Shown here: positions 9,899 through 21,520 of the stretch, one piece after another
Numbering within the stretch: position 1 is the stretch's first letter
Layout of the letters: every line of letters begins with the position of its first letter
Assembly (NCBI GenBank): GCA_948144175.1
Contig: CANXME010001453.1
Coordinates: 1,302,001-1,366,000 of the forward strand
DNA: 64,000 nucleotides
Direction of reading: 5' to 3'
Source of the DNA: Closterium sp. NIES-65
Taxonomy: Eukaryota; Streptophyta; Zygnematophyceae; Desmidiales; Closteriaceae
Translations under genes and position numbers: made by a program
The notes under the pieces: model-generated
The model's input: the letters and a program-made list of their open reading frames with translations, nothing else
Databases searched by the model: none
Told to the model about the DNA's origin: nothing

Positions 9899-11437
9899 CC
9901 TATCATTGGTGATCTGGAGGCCAAGGTAGTGCTGCAATTCACCAAGGTCAATCCAAGTATGTTTCCTCTGTAGTTCCTCCTTCACGAAGGCCAGCGCGCG
10001 TCGGTCAGGAGTAACAAACACCAGATCATCGACGTAGACCAAGACAAAGAACGTGATCGAGCCACGGCGTACGAACAGTGATGGGTCAGCAGACGAAAAA
10101 TAGTCAAGGCTGCAAAGGTCGAGCGAAGTGTGTCATGCCATTCACGTGGAGCCTGACTCGCCGTAGACTGGTCGATGCAACTGCCACTGGGTCCCAGGTG
10201 GGAAAGAGCCAGTGAAGCCAGGAAGGCGACGCAGCTAGATCTGCTCGTGTAGGCTCCCCTGAAGGAACGCGGTAGAAAAGTCCAAGGAGTGCAAGTCGAA
10301 GTCGCGCTGGGCTACAATATGCAGCAACACCCAAAGAGTACTCATCTTCAGGGCGGGAGCGAAGGTCGGGAAGGATTTCACCCCCTCTCGGTAACTGAAG
10401 CATCTTCCCCCATAGCGCGCCTTGAACACTGGTGGTGATCCAGGTGGTGGGACTGCGTCGATGTAAGTGCCTGGGGACCTATAAGATGCCATCGTTGCCT
10501 CCTCTGCTGCTATCAAGTACGGGGACCAAGGTTGCGAGAGCGCCTCAGCGTGATTGCGAGGGATCGGGATGTCAAGAGCGTCAGGATCCCCCTCGGGGGC
10601 AAGCAGCATGGCGCTAAGATTATTAACAGCGGCCGCTAGGAAACCAAGCTCGAAATGCCTGTCCTCCGAGATCTCCATGGGAAAGATAGGAGCTTTCTCA
10701 GATGACGGAGAACAAGCAGGGCCACTCACTAGGTGAGCGGCGTAGTCAAGGCGGTGGGAAGAGGCAAAGCCAGCGACAGTGGTAACAAGGGTTAAGACAG
10801 ACAATAGGGGTGAAGTCAGGTGAGTGACCAACGCAGACAAAACAGGGGTGATGACAGGACGGGAGGCACGGAGGTGGTCGGACAACGCGTCGTGAAGCAC
10901 AGTGAGGGACGACTCAGGAGGTTGTGGAAGGACTGAAGGAGGTGGAACACGAGAGCGGACAACAAGTTGAAACGGGCTGTATGCACGATAACGAGACCGA
11001 CGGGGCTCTTGAGACATGAGCTCCAGTAGCCCCACCATCCTCACCCTCCGCAACTGCACCTCCCGCACCCCCAGACACGACGGGGACTTGACGCTGCGGG
11101 GGGGACAACTGCGGAGTGACGGGGCAGGACGCGAAGTGGGGGGCGGCTACCGGGGCGTCTGGGGGGGGCTCGAGGGCGATGAACAACGGGAGGGGGAGGG
11201 GGGAAAGACCTTAGTACCTTGGTGGGGTCGACTCCTGCTGTAACAGACAAAGTCTTTGAATGTGACATCCTGGGAACAGAAGAACACATAGGTGAGTGAG
11301 TTGTAGAACACCAGCCGACAGTGTAAAAAGGGAAGCCAAGAAAGACGCAAGCACGAGTGCGCGCAGACAACATATTAGCGTCAGGGCCGCAAACGTGAGC
11401 AAGAGAACCCCAGACGCGGAAAACAGCTGCTATGCCT
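9899..11437 (-). pseudogene. Copia E1, left segment: integrase end, linker and RT
   Basis: Minus-strand remains related to E2. Frames include MVYVDDLVFVTPDRRALAF (RT active site intact), LHSLDFSTAFLQGSLHEQI followed by a TAG stop at 10235-10237, a linker with RVPPPSVLPQPPESSLTV, and the integrase C-terminus ARTRACVFLGFP. The part 10421-11437 is repeated at 12973-13985. The linker is roughly 600-700 bp shorter than in E2 because E2 carries an extra Gln-rich repeat array. RNase H and the 3' LTR are missing. Confidence 0.75.
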
Positions 11438-12180
11438 AAAAAACCAGCGACGAATCAGCGACCATGTTCGCACCGTTTTTCTGGTTCCTCCGCGCGCCGC
11501 CAACCTGGTGATGATTTTGGGGGGTCCATCGATCGGGTTTCTTATAGCACAAAAACCAGGGGTGGCCCTTCTTCTCTCAATACCAGCAACTCCCTCTCAT
11601 TTTGCCACCAGCACCCGACTTTCCCCCACGTCCAGATTTCGCACCGCGACCCCAACCGGTACCTCCTTGTTAGTCGTTGGAGTCGTCCTCCTTCTTTGCA
11701 CCGCGTCCACCACCACCGAAGCTACGCCCTCTGCCACTTCGGCTCTCTTGCATCCTGTAGCCGCTGCTGCCGTCGTCTCCACCCCTCAGTTGGCGGCGAC
11801 GGAAGTCCTCCTCCAGAATCGTTGTCCGCACCCTCTCGAGTATCCACGAGCTCTCGTTCTGCGGCAGGCTCAATCCACTCGTGAATTGAAGCCACAATTC
11901 CGGCAGCAGCGAGAGCATCTTCAAACACATGGTCTGCTCCGGGTAGGTGCGTCCCACGATGATTCCCGAGCATCTGACAGAAATATAGTTGCATTTTCCA
12001 GGCCCAATGATCATAGCCCTTACCATTGAACTTCTGGACGGTGAAGTTCTTCAGCACCTCCTTGACCAGCGAGCCCTTGTTTGTTCGCGCTCCCCTAGGC
12101 GCTGAAACACCAGAATCTTGGCTGCCGCTACGATCTTGGGCTGAAGATTCACCAGCTCCGGTCGAGGTGTTGCCCGCCAT
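11438..12180 (-). pseudogene. Copia A-3 gag fragment
   Basis: Starts at 12180 with MAGNTSTGAGESSAQD, the gag N-terminus also seen in A-1 and A-2. Compared with A-2, about 300 bp of the capsid-coding part is missing, with the same breakpoints as in A-1. Further along, the zinc knuckle (CWYCEKEGHPWFLC in A-1) has its second Cys changed to a stop (near 11610). The fragment ends near 11438, inside gag, where E1 resumes. Confidence 0.75.
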
Positions 12181-12207
12181 AGCTACCTATATCGAGTATC
12201 ACTATAA

Positions 12208-12223
12208 CGCAGCTCTGATACCA
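12208..12223 (-). promoter_or_regulatory. A-3 primer-binding site
   Basis: tggtatcagagctgcg on the minus strand, 3 bases inside the 5' LTR. It matches the plant initiator-Met primer site TGGTATCAGAGC exactly over 12 bases. Confidence 0.85.
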
Positions 12224-12226
12224 GCT

Positions 12227-12972
12227 TGTTGGTGTAAGGGCCTAATAAACTCAAGCTATTAAGACTTTATTAAACTCAAAACCTCTCCTTGGGGTCACCT
12301 CCAAGGGTCCTTGGGTATCTGGTACAAGACCAGCCCCTATCCTCGGGTTCGAGTTTGTAGAGCGAGAGATCAAGACGGACTTAGTCAAAACAGCAAGAGT
12401 ACCTTGAACGTAGGACAGCGTATCGTGCAGACCATCGATCAGATTAAGCTAAAAAATTGCTATATCGAAGCTCGCTCCAAGAGCTTTAAAATGAACCAAG
12501 TTGCCTTGCGAAAACTGCCATTACGAATTTAGGGCTTGGACAGCGTTTGCCTATGTGTTGGAGTGCTAGCGTACTAGCGTTGACTCGGGTAGCATACCGC
12601 CATCGCACCGCGTAGAAACGAAATTCCAGGAAGGGAGGAATTCGCTTGAATCAAATTGACTATATCGAGGTACAAACAGAGAAGGAATGAATAGTTCTAG
12701 CTAACAAGGACCTTGGGAATAAACCCGGGAACAACCAAGGATGATCCCTAATAATTCCAAGCAACAAAACCAACCTGGCCAAACAAAACAGCAGGTGGTA
12801 GGTTGGTAACAACCCCTGGTTCTGTTTTTTCCAACCTGGGAAAACAACAACCAGGTTCAGGTCCTAAAAACTGAACATGTTTTGTCTTTGCCCAACCAGC
12901 CAAATGCTGGTTCCGCTGGTTTCCCCTAGCCGTGTAGCATGCAGATACAGACAAACAACATCCAACCTTCAC
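12227..12972 (-). mobile_element. A-3 5' LTR, truncated
   Basis: Begins (on plus) tgttggtgtaag and follows the A-family LTR for about 746 bp. It stops in the conserved stretch caaccttcacct, where E1 sequence begins. About 330 bp of the outer end are missing, so there is no target duplication. Confidence 0.85.
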
Positions 12973-14720
12973 CTTGAACACTAGTGGTGATCCAGGTGGT
13001 GGGACTGCATTGACGTAAGTGCTTGGGGACCTATAAGATGCCATCATTGCCTCCTCTGGTGCTATCAAGTACGGGGACCAAGGTTGCGAGAGCGCCTCAG
13101 CGTGATTGCGATGGATCAGGATGTCAAGAGCGTCAGGATCCCCCTCGGGGGCAAGCAGCATGGCGCAAAGATTATTAACAGCGACCGCTAGGAAACCAAG
13201 CTCGAAATGCCTGTCCTCCGAGACCTCCATGGGAAAGATAGGAGCTTTCTCAGATGACGGAGAACAAGCAGGGCCACTCACTAGGTGAGCGGCGTAGTCA
13301 AGGCGGTGGGAAGAGGCAAAGCCAGTGACAGTGGTAACAAGGGTTAAGACGGACAATAGGGGTGAAGTCAGGTGAGTGACCAACGCAGACAAAACAGGGG
13401 TGATGACAGGACGGGAGGCACGGAGGTGGTCGGACAACGCGTCGTGAAGCACAGTGAGGGACGACTCAGGAGGTTGTGGAAGGACTGAAGGAGGTGGAAC
13501 ACGAGAGCGGACAACAAGTTGAAACGGACTGTATGCACGATAACGAGACCGACGGGGCTCTCGAGACATGAGCTCCAGTAGCCCCACCATCCTCACCCTC
13601 CGCAACTGCACCTCCCGCACCCCCAGACACGACGGGGACTTGACGCTGCGGGGGGGACAACTGCGGAGTGACGGGGCAGGACGCGAAGTGGGGGGCGGCT
13701 ACCGGGACGACTGGGGGGGGCTCGAGGGCGATGAACAACGGGAGGGAGAGGGGGGAAAGACCTTAGTACCTTGGTAGGGTCGACTCCTGCTGTAACAGAC
13801 AAAGTCTATGTGACATCTTGGGAACTGAAGAACTCATAGGTGAGTGAGTTGTAGAACACCAGCCGAAAGTGTATAAAGGGAAGCCAAGAAAGACGCAAGC
13901 ACGAGTGCGCGCAGACAACATATTAGTGTCAGGGCCGCAAACGTGAGCCAAAGAACCCCTGACGCGGAAGTCAGCTGCTATGCCTGGAAAACCTGTCCAA
14001 AGGGAGACGGACGTTACCCGTGGCCGTGCCCCAAAGGTTCAGCTAGTGCCTTGCGTAGCGGACTGCATGAGGCCAAAGGAAATGAGGAGCACCGGCATGG
14101 CACATGGAGGTCCGGGCAACCTCCATGACCAGGCCGATGCGTGGCTCAACTACCCCATTCTGTTGCGGCGAGGCTGATAGCGTGTAAGACTGGATGATCC
14201 CCTGACCCAGACAAAACGTCTCTAGGTGAGTAGAAGAACACTCACCACCATGGTTCGAGTGCAGGAAGAGCCCACAAAGGGCTTGGGCGCCACCCCTTGC
14301 TAGTAGCTACGGCTCGAGGACGGTAGGCATGTCGGCCTTCTGTCTCTAGAGGAAAACAGTGTGTAGCAGGAGTAGTCGTCCACCACAATAAAATGTAGCA
14401 CTCCTGACGTGGGCCAAGGACCGGGGAGGGGCCCGAGACGTTTGATTGCAGGGTCTGGAAGAGAGCCGTGGTGGGGGGAATGAGGAGTGAGGGACAGCGC
14501 GCTGCCGACCCTCAATGCAAGCAGTGTACGGCGGTGCAGGTGAGCAAGTAAGCGGAGCAAACAACTGTAGGAGACTCGAGACCAGACTGTGACGTACCAT
14601 GCTACTGAGATATGGGAACGACGGTTGACCTAGACGGTGGTGCCAGAGGACTGACAGGTAGGTGAGTGACCGATAATCGCACAACACAGCAGCTACCTGG
14701 CTTGACCTTACTTACCTGAC
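12973..14720 (-). pseudogene. Copia E1, right segment: integrase, linker, start of RT
   Basis: Minus-strand E-family sequence. 14346-14687 carries the pre-integrase motif LWHHRLGQPS; 13980-14300 aligns with the E2 integrase core; 13593-13951 gives ARTRACVFLGFP and the linker. 12973-13985 duplicates 10421-11437 with only occasional base differences and a 4-bp net length change. The frame is interrupted many times. The 5' end of this copy (protease, gag, LTR) is lost at 14720. Confidence 0.75.
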
Positions 14721-14721
14721 A

Positions 14722-14912
14722 AGTTCGTAGTTTTTGACGCACCGAATTTGCGCTCGGCTCGAAGCGTGCCTAAAGCCCCGCGCTCCACTCATCCGACGTG
14801 CTGCACTAAGCGGTTTCGCAGAACGAACTCCAGGTGACTGCTGGACACGTGGGCCCTTCATCTTGCGACGGCAGCTTGTATACGCGTGGCGACGTCATGA
14901 TGATTCGCCACA
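14722..14912 (-). pseudogene. Gypsy G3-like gag fragment
   Basis: About 190 bp matching, in the same orientation, the gag region of G3 at about 49216-49410 (shared segment gcggtttcgcagaac, then ctggacacgt). It lies between E1 and an A-family LTR, with no LTR or other gypsy domain nearby. Confidence 0.65.
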
Positions 14913-16190
14913 ATTGGTGTAAGGGCCTAGTAAACTCAAGATATAAAGACTTAATCAAACTCAAAACCTCTCCTCGGGGTCACCTCCAAGGGTCCTTGGG
15001 TGCCTGATACAAGACCAGCCCCTATCCTCGGGTCCGAGTTTGTAGAGAGAAGGATCAAGAGGGACTTAGTCAAAACAGCAAGAGTATCTTGAAAGTCGCG
15101 CAGCGAATCGTGCAATCTATCAATCGGATTAAGCTGAGAATTTCCTATATCGAAGCTCGCTCCAAGAGCTTTAAAATGAATCAAGTTGCCTCGCGAAATG
15201 TTCTGCCATTACGAAGTTATGGCTCGGACAGCGTTTGCCTAGTGTTGGAGTGCTAGCGTTCTAGCGTTGACTCGGGTAGCATTCCGCCGTCGCACCGCGT
15301 AGAAACGAAATTCCAGGAAGGGAGGAATTTGCTTGAATCAAATTGACTATGTCCAGGTACAAACAGAGAAGGAATGAATAGTTCTAGCTAGCAAGGACCT
15401 TGGGAATAAACCTGGGAACAACCAAGAATGATCCCAAAAAATTCAAAGCAACAGAACCACCCTAGCTGGACAAAACAGCAGGTGGTAGGCTGGTAAACAA
15501 CCCCTGGTTCTGTTTTTCCAACTTGGGAAAACAACAATCAGGTTCAGGTCCCTAAAAGAGAACCTGTTTTGTCTTTGCCCAACCAGCTTAATGCTGGTTC
15601 CGCTGGTTTCCCGTGGCCCTGTAGCATGCAGATACAGACCAACAACATCCAACATTCACCTAAATAGTACCCCTATAGTGCCTGCCCTGCTACACTAGAG
15701 TCAACCAAACAAAATGGTACAATTTCGAGTTTGATAGAACTGAATCTGCGCAATCAATTGAACCGAACTTCAAGGCTTCCATCTTGGGTTCCTTTACGAG
15801 CTCGTTCTTTCTGCTTGTACAGTTCATATCGCGTACAATGATGTGCCGAAGCGCACAATGCGCGAGTACCTGCAAATGCTTCAAGCAAAAATTGCGAAAG
15901 CAAACAAACACACAAACCCAAATACATTCGCACATGCATACTCGTACAAACAGACGGCAGGATGTCGTGCATTATGAATTTGCACCAAACACACTCCCCC
16001 TCAGCCTGCCGGCTGCATCTCCATCATTCCATACTAGTTCATGCTCATTCCACTCATGCGCACACAACGCCAATGAGGCTCATCCGCAAGCCTCTTGGTG
16101 ATGAAGTCTGATGGCTACAAGTGAGTCTTGATGTAGATCGATTCACCGTCCCCTTCTTCACCTCCTTATGCAGCCAATGCCACTTGATAC
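14913..16190 (-). mobile_element. A-family 3' LTR with a 200-bp pol tail (remnant A-0)
   Basis: 14913-15991 is an A LTR whose outermost bases are altered (caattggtgt instead of tgttggtgt). 15992-16190 is the polypurine tract (cactccccctcagcc on plus) and the last ~185 bp of the internal region, homologous to 17153-17350 of A-1. At about 16190 it is joined directly to an internal point of the A-1 3' LTR. It is the end of a second A element fused to A-1. Confidence 0.8.
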
Positions 16191-17152
16191 GAGAGAGAGG
16201 GATCAAGAGAGACTAAGTCAAAACAGCAAGAGTACCTTGAACGTCGCGCAGCGTATCGTGCACACCGTCGATCGGATTAAGCTGAGAATTTCCTATATCG
16301 AAGCTCACTCTAAGAGCTTTAAAATAAGCCAAGTTGCCTTGCAAAAAGTTCTGCCATTACGAAGTTATGGCTCGGACAGCGTTAGCCTAGCGTTGGAGTG
16401 CTAGCGTACTAGCATTGACTCGGGTAGCATTCCGCCGTCGCACCGCGTAGAAAGGAAATTCCGGCAAGGAAGGAATTCGCTTGAATCAATTTCACTATAT
16501 CCAGGTACAAACAGAGAAAAAATAAATAGTTCTAGCTAGCAAGGACCTTGGGAATAAACCTGGGAACAGCCAAGGATGATCCCAAATAATTCCAAGCAAC
16601 AGAATCAGCCTGGCTGGACAAAACAGCAGGTGGTAGGTAAGTAAACAACCTCTGGCTCTGTTTTTTCCAACCTGGGAAAACAACAACCAGGTTCAGGTTC
16701 CAAAAACAGAACCTGTTTTGTCTTTGCCCAACCAGCCAAATGCTGGTTCCGCTGGTTTCCCCTGGCCCTGTAGCATGCAGATACAGACAAACAACATCCA
16801 ACCTTCACCTAAATTGTACCCCTATAGTGCCTGCCCTGCTACACTATTGTCAACCAAACAAAACAGTACAATTTGGAGCTGGATAGAACTGAATGTGCGC
16901 AATCAAGTAAGCCGAACCACAAAGCTTCTATCTTGGGTTCTTTTGCGAGCTCGCCTTTCAACTTGTACTGTTCATAGCGCGTACAATGTTATGCCGAAGC
17001 GCACATTGTGCGAGTACCTGCAAATGCTTCAAGCAAAAATTGCGAAAGCAAACAAACACACGAACATACCATTCACACGCAAATGCATTCACACACGCAT
17101 ATTCGTACAAACAGACGGCAGGATGTTGTGCAATGTGAATTTGCACCCAACA
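16191..17152 (-). mobile_element. A-1 3' LTR, left end missing
   Basis: A-family LTR ending gaatttgcacccaaca, next to the polypurine tract at 17153-17167. It starts inside the LTR at agagagagggatc, so about 170 bp are missing relative to 26618-26790. Confidence 0.85.
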
Positions 17153-17194
17153 CACTCCCCCTCAGCCTGCCGGCTGCATCCCCATCATTCCATA

Positions 17195-18800
17195 CTAGTT
17201 CATGCTCATTCCACTCATGCGCACACAATGCCAATGAGGCTCATTTGCAAGCCTCTTGGTGAGAAAGTCTGCTGGCTGCAGATGAGTCTTGATGTTGATC
17301 GGATTCATCGTGTCCCTCTTCACCTCCTTACGCAACCAGTGCCACTTGATACGCATGTGCTTGTTCAGCCCATGAAGCAAAGTGTTGCTGGCCATCTCAA
17401 GAGCTCCCTTGCTATCACAAAACAGCGGCGTAGCAACCTTTTGCTCCTGGCAAATCTCCTCTAACAGCCTCCTCAGCCAAATCACCTTCACCCCAAGGAA
17501 CATCGCCATGTACTCTAATTCCACGGAAGAGAGTGCCGTCTCCGTCTACTCCTTTGACCTCCAACTAACAGGTCTTCCCCCAACTACACAGATGTATCCT
17601 CCCACAGATGAAGAGTCCTCCTTCTTAGATGCCGACGTAGCATCAGTAAAGCAAGTGAGAAACTGCTTGCCTTCTCCAAGCACCACCCCCTTCTCTTTCA
17701 GAACCTCAACCCCTTTCTGCTTCACCTGTGCAGATGCAGAGTATTGAACTCTAATGCTTGGGTGAGAGTTCAGATACTTCACCACATGCTCAGCTGCATC
17801 CACCTGCTCTTCTCATGGATTCTGCACCACCCTAGCCAGCTGCCCAACCGAGAAAGAGATGTCGGGCCTCGTGTGAACTGCTGCATACAAGAGGCTGCCC
17901 ACCAAGGACTGAAATTGCTGCTGCTCCTCGGCTTCAACCCCTTCATCCTCTGCAGCCTTCAAAAGCTTGAATTCTGCTGGCAGGCGAGTTGCAACTTTGC
18001 GCTCATTCTCAATCCCGTACTTCTCCCCCAGCTCCTTGATGAACTTCTCCTGGTGCAGCTTCAACCACCTATGATCTAGATCCCTCTCCACATGCATCCC
18101 GATGTAATACTTTACCTCCCCAAAATTCTTGCACTTGAAGTTCTCCATCAGCTTTTGCTGGACATTCTGGATCTCCTTCATGCTACTACTAAAGAGAAGA
18201 ATGTCATCCACATTGACCAGAAACAGCACCAGCTTCTCCCCCTCCCCCTTGAGAAAGAGGCTCTCATCACAGCTGTTGGTTCTGAATCCCATCTCCTCTA
18301 AAACAGCAGCCAACTTCTTGTACCAGCAGCGTGGTGCCAGCTTCAAGCCAAAGATGGACTTTTTCAGCTTGCACACCTTGCCCGTACCATCCTCATACCC
18401 AGGTGGCTGCGTTATGTACACATCCTCCTCTAAAATCCCATTGCGGAATGCCGTTGATATATCCATCTGAATGATGAATTTCCCACTATCGGCTAATTCT
18501 GCCAACAAGACACGGAGGGTAGGGGGTTTGGCAGTGAGAGCAAAGATCTCATTGAAGTCCTGCTTCTCCTTCTGCATAAACCCCTTAGCCACCAGCCTAC
18601 TCCTGTAGATGGTGACCTGTCCCTTGTCATTAGTCTTGATCCTTAGCACCCACTTGCACTGTACGGCTTTCTTTCCCTTTGCACCACGAGCTCCCATGTC
18701 CTATTCTCTAGCAGGATCTGGTACTCAGCATCCTTGGAAACCAGCCACTTCTCCCTATGTGGTCCAGCTAATGCCTCCTCCAAGCTAGCTGGTTCCTATG
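17195..18800 (-). pseudogene. A-1 reverse transcriptase and RNase H
   Basis: The minus frame 17813-18697 (294 codons) covers RT: VQCKWVLRIKTNDKGQ, SRLVAKGFMQKEKQDF, FIIQMDISTAF and SIFGLKLAPRCWYKKL. The active-site motif reads NVDDILLF, so the usual Tyr or Phe before VDD is Asn. RNase H follows in two pieces: 17546-17803 (DAAEHVVKYLNSHPS, DATSASKKEDSSSVGGY) and 17195-17524 (VESE-like ELEYMAMFLG, CDSKGALEM, ADFLTKRLANE). Stops separate these pieces. Confidence 0.82.
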
Positions 18801-19049
18801 GTGCAAGGGCAAGAAAACAGTAGGCAAGTTTACCTCCTCATCTGGATCATAGCCATGCGGTAGAATCAACAATGCCTTATCGGTCCTAAGCTGCTGCTCT
18901 GCTACATTAGCTCAAGCACTCAGCTTCTTAGTAGCCATACGGGTACGTCCTGGCCTAGAGACGGGTGTTTCCCATCCCCTCATCATGACACCCTTCAGCT
19001 TCTTAGTTCTCCCTGTTCCTGCTCTCCTCCCTCGGATCCCGCAGCTCCA

Positions 19050-19897
19050 CTAGTGCTACGGCTAGTCTCCACACCATCACCTCCACCAGCAGGTGCCTCC
19101 TGCACCTTCTCTCCATCACCACCCTCTGCAGCTGCCTCCTCTCCCTCCTCCCACACACTAGGAGTCAGGTCCAGCTGCATGGTGATCTGGTCCATCTGCT
19201 GGGACACCCTGGCCTCCGGCTGTTTCTCCCAGCTCCTAGACATCATGCCCTCAACAAACTTCACATCCCTGCTGTCAAACAACATACCCTTGGAAGGTTC
19301 CCACAGCAGCCATTCCTTGCTCTCAGCAACCAGCCCCAAATGCACACACTAGATTGAACTTGCCCCCAACGTACTGCAGTAGGTATTGGGGACGTGGGCA
19401 ACTGCCATGCAACCGAACACCCTCAGCATGTCCACTGGCAGCTTCCTCTCAAGCCACCTCTCCAACGGCACCCACTAGTGCTAGTCGCCACATCAATTTC
19501 TCCACCAGTAGGTTCCTCCTGTACCTTTTCTCCATCACAACCCTCTGCAGCTGCCTCCTCTCCCTCCTCCCACACACTAGGAGTCAGGTCCAGCTGCATG
19601 GTGATCTGCTCCATTTGCTGGGACACCCTGGCCTCCAGCTATTTGTCCCAGCTCCCATACATCATGCCCTCAACAAACTTCACATGCTTGCTGTCAAACA
19701 GCACCCTTGGAAAGTTCCCAGAGCAGCCATTCCTTGCTCTTAGCAGCCAGCCCCAAATGCACACACCAGATTGCACTCGCCCCCAACTTACTGCGGTAGG
19801 TCTTGGGGACGTTGGCGACTGCCATGCAACCGAACACCCTCAGCATGTCCACCGGCGCCTTCCTCCTAAGCCACCTCTCCAGCGGCACCTACGAGTC
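19050..19897 (-). repeat. ~419-bp tandem duplication in A-1 integrase C-terminus/linker
   Basis: Landmarks recur at a constant offset: agccccaaatgcacacac at 19331 and 19749, and accctctgcagctgcctcct at 19121 and 19540. Each unit codes for SKEWLLWE..SKG, QQM.QITMQLDLTPSVW and the Glu-rich linker after it. The homologous part of A-2 (41950-42420) has one copy. The duplication is specific to A-1. Confidence 0.88.
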
Positions 19898-21520
19898 ATC
19901 CCCAACCTTTGTGAGTACCCTGTTCCTAGCGACGGTAGCGTGCCGAACAGCATGGGGCCACATCATGTTGCCCAGCCCAGATTCTATGAGTAGCGCCCTA
20001 GCTGTCTCCAGAATTGTCCGAGTCGCCCGTTCTGCTACACCGTTAAACTGTGGGGCGTACGCCGTGGTCAGCTCTCTCTGGATGCCTTGCTTCTTGAGCC
20101 AGGCCGTCATCTCAGCTCCAAGGAACTCACCACCCCTATCTGTCCTAATTCGCTTCACCACACACTCCGCTTGCTTTTCCACGAATGGCAGCCAATCGTC
20201 GCGTATCGTAGAGGCGGCATGGTCTTTCTTCTTCAGCGGATATGCCCACATAAGCCTGCTCCAATCATCTACTATAGTCAGAAAGTACCGCTCCCCCCTT
20301 TGCCCCTGAACCGGCAGTCGCCCCACCAAGTCCATGTGGACCAGCTCCAATGGCTTCTTGCTCCTGCCAGCCACAATATGGAAGGAGAAACGGGTTAACT
20401 TTGAGAGCAAACCGATTTCACAATTCTCATCAGGTGGCTGTTCGTTCAGCTTCAGACCCTTAACGGCTCTATCTTTCTCCAAGTGCTTCAACAAAGGCAT
20501 TGTCTCATGCCCGAAGCGTTGGTGTGCCGTTGCCCAATCCGTCTCCCCAGATCTGGCCGACACTTTCACACCAACCCCTCCAACGGCATTGCACTCCCCC
20601 TGGGATGCACACCCCTCTCTAACCTGCCCCCCACCATGCCACGCCAACGCCGGCAGTTGCCACATGGATCTATACACGTCCGTGACCTCGTGCAGATCCC
20701 AAAGCACCCGATTGCCCAGTTGCCCCTTATAAGTGCGTGCCTCATCCGTGCTAGTGCTCACCCCAGCCTTGCCAAGCTTACGGAGGGAGATGAGGTTGGC
20801 CTTGAGTTCACAAACGAGGAGAACGTCGTACACCACCACCGGCTTGCCATCCGCTCCCTTAAACGCAGCTCGTCCCGCACCAGCCACCTTCAGCGCGTGT
20901 CCTGAGGGGGAGCACACCTCATTGATCGGTGCAGCGCGTACGCGGTCCAGTAGGTCCTCGCGCGGCGTCATCGTCCAAGCAGCGCCTGTGTCCAACAACC
21001 AATAGTCCAGGGGGTGCAGCTCTGCTCCAACCTTGGCAGAGGAGTCTCCTTGCTCCCCCTGCTCTCTAATATGGAAGATCTGGCCCGCGGTGCACTCCTT
21101 CTTTTCCGCACTGCCGTTGCTCTTCGGGTTATTGTCGGACGAATCAGGTACCATGCTCGCGCCATTCTTCTGGTTCCTCCGCGCGCCGCCATCCTGGTAA
21201 CGATTTTGGGGGGTCCATCCATCGGGTTTCTTATAGCACAAAAACCAGGGGTGGCCCTCCTTCTCACAATACCAGCAACTCCCTTTCATTTTGCCACCTG
21301 CACCCGACTTGCCCCCACGTCCAGATTTCGCACCGCGACCCCAACCGGTACCTCCTTGTTGGTCGTTAGAGTCGTCTTCCTTCTTTGCACCGTGTCCACC
21401 ACCACCGAAGCCACGTCCTCTGCCACTTTGGCTCTCTTGCATCCCGTAGCCGCTACTGCCGTCGTCTCCACCCCTCAGTTGGCGGCGACGGAAGTCCTCC
21501 TCCAGAATCTCTGTCCGCAC
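19889..21520 (-). pseudogene. A-1 gag C-terminus, protease and integrase
   Basis: Open minus frame of 543 codons, the longest A-family frame in the window. In order: Arg/Gly-rich gag tail; zinc knuckle CWYCEKEGHPWFLC (CX2CX4HX4C); protease LLDTGAAWTMTP; pre-integrase ATAHQRFGHETMPLL; integrase core with HMDLVGRLP, RTDRGGEFLG and GVAERATRTI supplying the D, D and E residues. It ends at a TAG (19889-19891) just before VPLERWLRRK, where homologues read through. A different frame supplies the gag N-terminus. Confidence 0.85.
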
